A DNA stretch of 64,000 bases from Halomonas nitroreducens (lineage in GTDB: Bacteria > Pseudomonadota > Gammaproteobacteria > Pseudomonadales > Halomonadaceae): assembly GCF_003966155.1 (NCBI RefSeq), contig NZ_RXNS01000013.1:1-64000 (forward strand), written 5' to 3'. Positions 57,890 to 64,000 of the stretch are shown in pieces. Numbering within the stretch: position 1 is the first letter of the stretch; each line of letters starts with the position of its first letter. The notes beneath the pieces were generated by a model. It ran no database searches. It was given only the letters and a program-made list of their open reading frames with translations, and had not been told where the DNA came from. A program made the translations under genes and the position numbers.

Positions 57890-58653
57890 AGGCGTCCTAC
57901 AACGAGCTGCAGGGCCTGTGCCGCAAGGCCTTCATCGGCATGGGCTTCGAGGAAGGCGACGCCGCGGATGCCGCCGACATGGTCGCCTGGATGCAGTGCT
58001 TCGGCCTCGGCGGGCTGGCCGCCCTCAACCGCGGCCTGGACTTCCTGCTCGACGAGGATCCCGACGAGCTGCCCAGCGTGCTTTACCAGGACGGCGACCT
58101 GGCGGTGGTCGACGGTCATGGCCAGAGCGTGCTGCGCAGTTCCACCCTGGCCATGGAACTCGGCTTCGCCAAGGCCCGGGCCCGGGGCCTCTCGGTGATC
58201 AAGATCCGCCACTGCCACAACCGGCAGTTGATCATGGGCTACCTGGCCCGGCTGGCGGGACGCGGCATGAACGTGACCGCCTTCTGGCGCAACGCCCAGC
58301 AACCACCGACCGAGCAGGTGGTGGGGTTCCGTGCCAACGGTTCGGCACCGGAGATCCGCGTCTATGCAGTGCAGGAAGTTCCGGAGGAGAACGAGCCCAA
58401 CGACGGCATCACCCTGGTGATGGCCAACCACGTCGACCTGCTGCCGGCAATGCGCTCGGACTACCGCTACGACCTGCTGGCACGCCATGACGAATCGGAC
58501 TTGCTGGCCTGCCGCAACCAGTCCCTGGCGGAAGGCATCGAGGTCGACGAGGCCGTCTGGGAACGCCTCAAGCACCTCGCCACCCGCATGCTGGTGGAGG
58601 CCACCGAGGCCTCCCGAGAAGGTGCCGGTGCCGGCACCAACGACAATGACTGA
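57886..58653 (+). CDS. DUF3726-like protein, distantly LDH2/malate dehydrogenase-like
   Basis: A 255-residue protein starting MKASYNELQGLCRKAFIGMG, similar to what I recall of DUF3726. The central part AMELGFAKARARGLSVIKIR followed by HCHNRQLIMGYLARLAGRG resembles the LDH2 (malate, ureidoglycolate, delta-1-piperideine-2-carboxylate reductase) family, in which a conserved His sits in such a segment. An imine or keto-acid reductase role is therefore conceivable, but the typical C-terminal LDH2 half is missing. It overlaps the upstream gene by 4 bp (ATGA) and precedes ridA by 15 bp. Confidence 0.65.
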   Translation: MKASYNELQGLCRKAFIGMGFEEGDAADAADMVAWMQCFGLGGLAALNRGLDFLLDEDPDELPSVLYQDGDLAVVDGHGQSVLRSSTLAMELGFAKARARGLSVIKIRHCHNRQLIMGYLARLAGRGMNVTAFWRNAQQPPTEQVVGFRANGSAPEIRVYAVQEVPEENEPNDGITLVMANHVDLLPAMRSDYRYDLLARHDESDLLACRNQSLAEGIEVDEAVWERLKHLATRMLVEATEASREGAGAGTNDND

Positions 58654-58668
58654 GACGAGACATCCCCG

Positions 58669-59055
58669 ATGATTCATCCCGTACGCACCGACCTCTTCGC
58701 CTCCCAGGCGCCCCTGGAATGGGCCGTCGTCGGCAACGGCATCCTGTTCACCGCCCAGATTCCCATCGGCGCGGACGGCCAGGTGGTCGAGGGCGGCATC
58801 GAGGCCCAGACCCGCCAGACCCTGGACAACCTCGCCCACACCCTGGAGAAGGCCGGCGCCGGCATGGCGGCCCTGACTCAGGTGCTGATCTATGTCACCG
58901 CCCGGGAGGATCTGGCCACGGTCAACCGCGTCTACGCCGAGTACGTGCGCGAACCCTACCCCAACCGGGCCGCCATCATCGTTTCCGGCTTCGCCCGGGA
59001 GGCGATGCGCGTGGAGATGGTGGCCTATGCCGCGGTGACGTCCGACGCGGCCTGA
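58669..59055 (+). CDS. RidA family protein (second copy)
   Basis: A 128-residue RidA/YjgF protein. The active-site arginine is present in YPNRAAIIV and the glutamate in RVEMVAYA, although the surrounding sequence differs from canonical RidA (usually PARxxVEV). It ends the BCCT operon. Hydrolysis of an imine or enamine intermediate is the expected role and suggests that the pathway includes an amine oxidation or dehydratase step. It is not closely similar to the RidA at 40.7 kb. Confidence 0.85.
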   Translation: MIHPVRTDLFASQAPLEWAVVGNGILFTAQIPIGADGQVVEGGIEAQTRQTLDNLAHTLEKAGAGMAALTQVLIYVTAREDLATVNRVYAEYVREPYPNRAAIIVSGFAREAMRVEMVAYAAVTSDAA

Positions 59056-59075
59056 AGCAGGCCCCCATCACCGAA

Positions 59076-59102
59076 CGGGAGCGGCGCGTCGCACCGCTCC
59101 CG
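59076..59102. terminator. Hairpin between convergent ridA and ald
   Basis: The 9-bp stem CGGGAGCGG / CCGCTCCCG with a 9-nt loop lies in the 57-bp gap between convergent genes. It has no T tract. Confidence 0.5.
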
Positions 59103-59112
59103 AGTCACATGA

Positions 59113-60228
59113 CTAGCTCACCACCAGGCTGGCCGCCCGGCCTCTCAGACCGAACGCCTCCGCCACCGCCGCATGGGTGATTCGTCCATCATGGACATTG
59201 AGCCCCGCCAGGAAGTGGGGATCATCGGCGAGGGCCTGCCGCCAGCCCTTGTCAGAGAGTGAGATGATGTAGGGCAGGGTGGCATTGGTCAGCGCCTGGG
59301 TGGAGGTGCGGGCGACGGCGCCGGGCATGTTCGCCACGCAGTAATGCACGACGCCATCGACCAGATAGGTCGGTTCGGCATGGGTGGTCGCCCGGCTGGT
59401 GGCGAAACAGCCGCCCTGATCGATGGCCACATCCACCAGCACGCTCCCCGGTTTCATGTCGGCCAGCATCTCGCGGGTGATCAGCTTGGGCGCTGCCGCC
59501 CCCGGGACCAGCACGGCACCGATGACCAGGTCGGACTCCCTCACCACCTGCTCCAGGGCATCGGCGGTGGAATACAGCGTCTTCATGCGTCCCTGATAGC
59601 GGTCATCGAGTTGCTCGAGACGCGCAATGGACCTGTCCAGCACGGTGACCTCCGCGCCCAGCCCCAGGGCCATCCGCGCGGCATTCTCGCCGACCACGCC
59701 CCCTCCGATCACCGCCACCCTCGCCGGCGCGACCCCCGGCACCCCGGGCATCAGGATGCCGGCGCCGCCCTGGGCCTTCTCCAGGCTGTGGGCTCCGGCC
59801 TGCACCGCCATGCGCCCGGCCACGGTGCTCATCGGCGCCAGCAGGGGCAGCCCGCCCTGGCGATCGGTGATGGTCTCGTAGGCGATGCAGGTGGCCCCGC
59901 TTTCCATCAACCCCTGGGTGAGATTCTCCTCGGCCGCCAGGTGCAGATAGGTGAAGAGCGTCTGGCCGGCGGACAGACAGGCCACCTCCTCGCGCTGGGG
60001 CTCCTTGACCTTGAGGATCAGCTCGGCCTCATGCCATAGCGCCGCCACGTCGCGCTCGATCCACGCCCCGGCCGTCTCGAAGGCCGAATCCGCAAAGCCG
60101 GCCCCATCTCCCGCCCCGGCCTGGATCGTAACGCGATGGCCGCGACCGACCAGTTCACGGGCCCCGGAGGGGGTCAGGGCCACTCGGTACTCATGATTCT
60201 TGATTTCTTTCGGGACGGCGATATGCAT
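59113..60228 (-). CDS. ald: Alanine dehydrogenase
   Basis: A 371-residue enzyme interconverting L-alanine and pyruvate plus ammonia with NAD. The N-terminal [20 protein letters not shown] (Arg and Lys of the pyruvate site), [10 protein letters not shown] and the NAD motif [20 protein letters not shown] are all seen. Length is exactly that of typical Ald. It has an AGGAG ribosome-binding site and is divergent from the F420 operon. It is convergent with the BCCT operon; no direct link to either is shown. Confidence 0.95.
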   Translation of the reverse strand: MHIAVPKEIKNHEYRVALTPSGARELVGRGHRVTIQAGAGDGAGFADSAFETAGAWIERDVAALWHEAELILKVKEPQREEVACLSAGQTLFTYLHLAAEENLTQGLMESGATCIAYETITDRQGGLPLLAPMSTVAGRMAVQAGAHSLEKAQGGAGILMPGVPGVAPARVAVIGGGVVGENAARMALGLGAEVTVLDRSIARLEQLDDRYQGRMKTLYSTADALEQVVRESDLVIGAVLVPGAAAPKLITREMLADMKPGSVLVDVAIDQGGCFATSRATTHAEPTYLVDGVVHYCVANMPGAVARTSTQALTNATLPYIISLSDKGWRQALADDPHFLAGLNVHDGRITHAAVAEAFGLRGRAASLVVS

Positions 60229-60405
60229 GCGCGCTCCTGGTTGTCGTCATGGGCTGGAGGATTGACGACCTCAGCCTGAGCCGTCCCTCCGCGGGATTAA
60301 ACGCATGAATCGTTAAGCTCATGACAGCAAATGCTTACCTTTCTATCGCCCTGCCCCCTCCACGAGGGCCGCCGCAGAGAGGCCCGAAGCGTCAGTCAAA
60401 AAAAG

Positions 60406-60456
60406 TTTGACCAAATGGAAAAAAGTGCTCTAGATTGGAATTTACCATTTGGTAAA
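60406..60456 (+). promoter_or_regulatory. cofG promoter with two RutR-like palindromic operators
   Basis: A -35 TTGACC (60407-60412) and a -10 TAGATT (60431-60436, 18-bp spacer) form the likely promoter. Two palindromes overlap it: TTGACCAAATGGAAAA (60407-60422) on the -35, and TTTACCATTTGGTAAA (60441-60456) at the start site. Both match the TetR-family RutR-type site TTGACCANNTGGTCAA at 12 of 14 defined positions. Their centres are 34 bp apart. A repressor binding both would block the F420 genes. The rest of the 298-bp gap to ald shows no gene. Confidence 0.6.
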
Positions 60457-60526
60457 AACGCAGACCGCGTCATGCCAAGCAGAACACAAGACAAGCGCAC
60501 AACAACAACAGGAGGCGCTGCTTATC

Positions 60527-61657
60527 ATGCTGACCCGTCGGCAGGCACTGGCGCTGGAAACGGCGCCGAATAGCGAATTCCAGACTCTCTCCGCTCGTGC
60601 GGCCCAGCTGCGTGATCGGCAATGGGGTAAAACCCTCACCTACTCCCGCAAGGTCTTCGTCCCGCTGACCAACATGTGCCGCGACGACTGCGGCTACTGC
60701 ACCTTCGTGCAGAAGCCGGGCTCCGAGGCAGCCCGAGTGATGCGTCCCGAGGAAGTCATGGCGGTGGTGCGCGAGGGGGAGCGCCTGGGCTGCAAGGAGG
60801 TGCTGTTCAGCCTCGGCGAGAAGCCGGAACTGCGCTATCCGGAAGCCCGGGAGGCCCTGGCGGCGCTGGGGCACAACAGCATGATCGACTACCTCGCCGA
60901 GATGTGTGCCCGGGTGCTGGACGAGAGCTCGCTGCTGCCCCATGTCAATGCCGGCACCCTGTCGGACGCTGACGTGGCAAGGCTCAAGCCAGTCAGCGTG
61001 AGCATGGGCATGATGCTCGAGAACGTCAGCCGGCGCCTGCTGCAGCGTGGCGAGGCCCACTTTGCCTGCCCGGACAAGGTGCCCGTCCAGCGCCTGCGGA
61101 CCCTGGAGCGGGCGGGGCGCCAGGGCGTGCCCTTCACCACCGGCATCCTCATCGGTATCGGCGAGACCTGGGCGGAGCGGGTCGACAGCCTGCAGGCCAT
61201 CAACGACCTGCATCGTCGCTACGGCCATATCCAGGAAGTCATCGTCCAGAACTTCCGGGCCAAGCCCGGCACGGCCATGGCAGGGAGCCCGGAACCCAGC
61301 CTCGATGACATGGTGCGCACTCTGGTGCTGGCCCGCCTGCTGCTGGATCCCTCGATCAGCCTCCAGGCCCCGCCCAATCTCGCGGAACGCTTCGCGGCCT
61401 ATATCGACGCCGGGATCAACGACTGGGGTGGCATCTCGCCGGTGACCATCGATCACATCAATCCCGAGCGCGCCTGGCCCCAGATCGCCTCCCTGCGCCA
61501 GGCGACGGCCCGTTGCGGTTTTGGGCTGGAGGAACGCCTGGCGGTCTACCCCCGCTACCTGAGGCAGGCGCCGGAGCAGTTCTTCACGCCCTCCATCGCC
61601 TCCCGGCTATCCGGCATCGCCCGCGCGGATGGCCTGGCACTGCAGCAGTGCCTCTGA
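60527..61657 (+). CDS. cofG: 7,8-didemethyl-8-hydroxy-5-deazariboflavin synthase subunit CofG
   Basis: A 376-residue radical SAM enzyme that, with CofH, makes the deazaflavin chromophore Fo of coenzyme F420. The cluster motif CRDDCGYCTF gives Cys51, Cys55 and Cys58 (C-x3-C-x2-C). Further CofG segments are VLFSLGEKPELRYPEAREAL and QNFRAKPGTAMAGSPEP. The ATG 60527 start has AGGAGG about 12 bp upstream. It is the first gene of the F420 operon. Proteobacterial CofG and CofH are separate, as here, whereas actinobacteria fuse them (FbiC). Confidence 0.92.
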   Translation: MLTRRQALALETAPNSEFQTLSARAAQLRDRQWGKTLTYSRKVFVPLTNMCRDDCGYCTFVQKPGSEAARVMRPEEVMAVVREGERLGCKEVLFSLGEKPELRYPEAREALAALGHNSMIDYLAEMCARVLDESSLLPHVNAGTLSDADVARLKPVSVSMGMMLENVSRRLLQRGEAHFACPDKVPVQRLRTLERAGRQGVPFTTGILIGIGETWAERVDSLQAINDLHRRYGHIQEVIVQNFRAKPGTAMAGSPEPSLDDMVRTLVLARLLLDPSISLQAPPNLAERFAAYIDAGINDWGGISPVTIDHINPERAWPQIASLRQATARCGFGLEERLAVYPRYLRQAPEQFFTPSIASRLSGIARADGLALQQCL

Positions 61658-61685
61658 CCACACGCCCCTGAGCAGGAGTGCCTCC

Positions 61686-62903
61686 ATGACCAGCAGCACT
61701 AGTCTGAATCGCCTTTCCCCCTTCCCCGACGAGCTGTATCGGGCCGGGGTGGGAGCGTCCATACGCGGCATTCTGGAACGCGTCCTGGGCGGGCAGGAAC
61801 TGAGCGAAGCCGACGCCATCCGCCTGTTCGGTGTCGAGGGGGCCGAACTCGACGCCCTGACCGCGACCGCCGACCGGCTGCGGGCACAGCGAGTCGGCGA
61901 TGCCGCCACCTTCGTGATCACCCGCAACATCAACTACACCAACGTCTGCTACATGGGCTGCCGCTTCTGCAATTTCGCCAAGCGCAAGGGCGATGCAGAC
62001 GCCGAGTTCTTCGACCTCAAGGAAATCACCCGACGGGCCCAGGAAGCCTGGGACCGCGGCGCCACGGAGGTGTGCATCCAGGGCGGCTTGCACCCGGACA
62101 TTCCGGGCCACTTCTACCGCGACATGCTCAAGGCCATCAAGGGCGCCTTGCCGGACATGCACATCCATGCCTTCTCGCCGTTCGAGATCTGGTTCGGCGC
62201 CCGCAAGAGCCGCCTCGGCTACGACGACTTCATCCGCGACCTGGTCGACCATGGCCTCGGCTCCATGCCCGGCACCGCCGCGGAGATTCTCGACACCGAG
62301 ATCCGCCAGCAGCTGACCCGCGACAAGCTGACCACCGCCGAGTGGGTCGAGATCATCAAGACGGCTCACCGCCAGGGCCTGCCCACCACCTCGACCATCA
62401 TGTACGGGCATATCGACGGGCCGGAGCACTGGGCCGCCCACCTGGCCCTGCTGCGCGAGATCCAGAAGGAGACCGGCGGCTTCACCGAGTTCGTGCCGCT
62501 GGGCTTCGTCCACTACAAGACCCCGCTGTTCCTGGAGCACGAGGGAGTCCGTCCGGGGCCCAGCCGTCTCGAGCATATCCGCATGCATGCCGTGGCCCGG
62601 CTGATGCTGAACGGCTGGATCGACAACATCCAGGCCTCCTGGGTCAAGCTGGGTCCTGACCTGGCCCGCGAGATGCTGGCCGCCGGCGTGAACGATCTCG
62701 GCGGCACCCTGATGAACGAGAGCATCTCCCGGGCCGCCGGCGGCGATCATGGCCAGGAGATGCGGCCCGACGACCTGGCCCGCATGATCCGACGGATGGG
62801 CCGCCAGCCGGTGCGCCGCAACACCCTCTATCGTCATCTCGAGATCATCGACGCCCCGGCACCGGCGTCGAGCCTGCCCCGGGTGGCGGGAGGCCTGGGA
62901 TGA
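61686..62903 (+). CDS. cofH: 5-amino-6-(D-ribitylamino)uracil--L-tyrosine 4-hydroxyphenyl transferase CofH
   Basis: A 405-residue radical SAM enzyme that joins tyrosine-derived hydroxybenzyl to the ribitylaminouracil precursor; CofG then closes the Fo ring. The cluster motif CYMGCRFCNF supplies Cys88, Cys92 and Cys95. CofH segments include ITRNINYTNVCYMGC, EVCIQGGLHPDIPGHFY and ASWVKLGPDLAREML. The ATG 61686 has an AGGAG ribosome-binding site. It overlaps cofD by four bases (ATGA). Confidence 0.93.
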   Translation: MTSSTSLNRLSPFPDELYRAGVGASIRGILERVLGGQELSEADAIRLFGVEGAELDALTATADRLRAQRVGDAATFVITRNINYTNVCYMGCRFCNFAKRKGDADAEFFDLKEITRRAQEAWDRGATEVCIQGGLHPDIPGHFYRDMLKAIKGALPDMHIHAFSPFEIWFGARKSRLGYDDFIRDLVDHGLGSMPGTAAEILDTEIRQQLTRDKLTTAEWVEIIKTAHRQGLPTTSTIMYGHIDGPEHWAAHLALLREIQKETGGFTEFVPLGFVHYKTPLFLEHEGVRPGPSRLEHIRMHAVARLMLNGWIDNIQASWVKLGPDLAREMLAAGVNDLGGTLMNESISRAAGGDHGQEMRPDDLARMIRRMGRQPVRRNTLYRHLEIIDAPAPASSLPRVAGGLG

Positions 62904-63877
62904 GCGGGGGCCAGCCACGCATCACGCTGCTGGCTGGCGGCGTGGGGGGCGCCAAGCTCGCCGTCGGCCTGACCGCCGTCTGCGCGCCGGAGCAGCTGAC
63001 GGTGATCGGCAACGTGGCCGACGACCAGGAATTCCATGGCCTCTGGGTCTCCCCGGACATCGACACCCTGACCTACAGCCTGGCCGGGCTCATCGACCGC
63101 GAGAAGGGCTGGGGCCTGGCCAACGAGAGTCACCGCGTGCTGGACGGCCTTGCGCGGCTGGGGCGTGACACCTGGATGTACCTGGGCGACCAGGACCTCG
63201 CCACCCACATCTACCGCACCGAGCTGCGCCGCCAGGGCCTTCGGCCGAGTGCCATCGCCCAGAGCATCGCCCAGAGCCTGGGAGTGACGCTCAACCTGGT
63301 GCTGCCCACCGATGATCGCCTGCAGACCCGGGTCAAGACGGCGGCAGGCTGGCTGGCCTTCCAGGAGTATTTCGTCCGCGAGCAGTGCCGCCCCGAGGTC
63401 CTCGATATCCACATCGATGGGCTCGCCGAGGCCCGCCCGACCCCCGAGGCCCTGGCCGCCATCGAGGCCGCCGACCTGCTGCTGATCGCGCCGAGCAATC
63501 CCGTGGTCAGCATCGCCCCCATCCTGGAGATCCCCGGCGTGCGCCAGGCCGTGGAGCGCAGCCACGCCCGGCGCATCGCGGTCTCGCCGCTGATCGGCGG
63601 GCGCACGGTCAAGGGGCCCGCCGACCGCATGCTGGTCGCCGCCGGCTTCGCCTGCAGCAACCTGGGCGTGGCCGACAGCTATGCCGGACTGATCGACGGC
63701 CTGGTGATCGATGCGCAGGACGCGGGCGACGCCACCGCCCTGGCGAAGCGGGGTCTCGCGCTGAAGATCACCCGGACCCTGATGACCGGCGCTGCCGACA
63801 AGGCACGCCTGGCCAGGGAGGTCCTGGCGTTCGCCGGACAGCCGCATCCGCAAGACGAGGCCCTGTCATGTCCCTAG
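62900..63877 (+). CDS. cofD: 2-phospho-L-lactate transferase CofD
   Basis: A 325-residue transferase that moves a phospholactyl or related group onto Fo to give (dehydro-)F420-0. The nucleotide motif LLAGGVGGAKLAVGL is at residues 11-25, and IGNVADDQEFHGLWVSPDID matches the CofD core, with Ala where many homologues have Gly before DD. The region IAPSNPVVSIAPILEIPGV is also typical. Translational coupling with cofH (ATGA) and a 10-bp overlap with cofC mark a compact operon. The donor may be phosphoenolpyruvate-, 2-phospholactate- or 3-phosphoglycerate-derived; sequence reading does not decide. Confidence 0.93.
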   Translation: MSGGQPRITLLAGGVGGAKLAVGLTAVCAPEQLTVIGNVADDQEFHGLWVSPDIDTLTYSLAGLIDREKGWGLANESHRVLDGLARLGRDTWMYLGDQDLATHIYRTELRRQGLRPSAIAQSIAQSLGVTLNLVLPTDDRLQTRVKTAAGWLAFQEYFVREQCRPEVLDIHIDGLAEARPTPEALAAIEAADLLLIAPSNPVVSIAPILEIPGVRQAVERSHARRIAVSPLIGGRTVKGPADRMLVAAGFACSNLGVADSYAGLIDGLVIDAQDAGDATALAKRGLALKITRTLMTGAADKARLAREVLAFAGQPHPQDEALSCP

Positions 63878-64000
63878 ACACCCTGATCGTCATCCCGGTC
63901 AAGGACTTCGGCGAGGCCAAGAGCCGCCTCGGCCAGGTCCTGGCCCCCGACCGCCGCTCGGCGCTGGCGCGACGGCTGTGCGAACGCACCCTGGCCTTCT
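63868..64000 (+). CDS. cofC: 2-phospho-L-lactate (or PEP) guanylyltransferase CofC, partial
   Basis: The first 44 residues are present (MSLDTLIVIPVKDFGEAKSR, then LGQVLAPDRRSALARRLCER) and the window ends inside the gene. The VIPVKDFGEAKSRLG start and the APDRRSALARRL segment are those of CofC/FbiD, the guanylyltransferase that activates the donor for CofD. It overlaps cofD by 10 bp. CofE/FbiB, the glutamate ligase, should be sought to the right of the window. Confidence 0.88.
   Translation, partial: MSLDTLIVIPVKDFGEAKSRLGQVLAPDRRSALARRLCERTLAF

Noticed and set aside
60331..60573. Small protein gene upstream of cofG
   Set aside because: The 80-codon frame runs through the promoter palindromes, has no ribosome-binding site and no recognisable sequence.

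Overview
The window is a GC-rich chromosomal segment of a gammaproteobacterium. The order rplU-rpmA-obgE-proB ... rpsT-murJ-ribF-ileS-lspA-fkpB-ispH-minor pilins is the pseudomonad/oceanospirillalean arrangement. BCCT and TRAP transporters in the accessory half suggest a marine or halophilic member such as Halomonadaceae. The genus is an inference from gene order and protein character; no 16S sequence is present. All gene calls rest on reading the sequence and protein motifs, with no database search.

Layout. 0-15 kb is housekeeping: a strong leftward -35 element at the left edge (possibly an rRNA promoter) next to two inverted perfect DnaA boxes, pssA, the branched-chain amino acid genes ilvC / ilvY / ilvIH, clpB with a heat-shock promoter, pgeF-rluD, bamD, nadE, a small CxxC protein and thiO. 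15-19 kb is a type IV minor pilin cluster (pilE-fimU-pilV-pilW-pilX-like, plus a convergent lone pseudopilin); it is distinctly poorer in GC than its surroundings and has no pilY1 in view. 19-34 kb is the conserved ispH-fkpB-lspA-ileS-ribF-(TPM-lemA)-murJ-rpsT-proB-obgE-rpmA-rplU block, ispB and a tRNA-Pro(CGG) gene.

34-60 kb is accessory catabolism in three modules. (1) 33.8-41.1 kb: a LysR regulator, a TRAP transporter, a three-subunit flavoprotein oxidase/dehydrogenase of the octopine oxidase / HcnABC / D-hydroxyproline dehydrogenase type, and a RidA imine deaminase. (2) 41.6-48.7 kb: a sigma-54 enhancer-binding protein with a clear -24/-12 promoter and two upstream boxes, controlling guanidinobutyrase, a YjiH-type membrane protein, a 2-ketoarginine decarboxylase-like enzyme and an aldehyde dehydrogenase. 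Together these form a 2-ketoarginine to 4-aminobutyrate route. (3) 51.0-59.1 kb: a LysR regulator and a tightly packed six-gene operon: aldehyde dehydrogenase, M19-like protein lacking expected metal ligands, BCCT transporter with an altered aromatic box, a 583-residue protein I do not recognise, a DUF3726-like protein and a second RidA. This module is the best candidate for an undescribed pathway. Between modules 2 and 3 lie sixA and a CofD-related gene.

60.4 kb to the right edge holds a coenzyme F420 biosynthesis operon (cofG-cofH-cofD-cofC, the last cut by the window edge). Its promoter carries two TTGACCA-type palindromes that look like TetR-family (RutR-like) operators. F420 synthesis is uncommon in Gammaproteobacteria. 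No CRISPR array, insertion sequence, integrase or prophage gene was seen.
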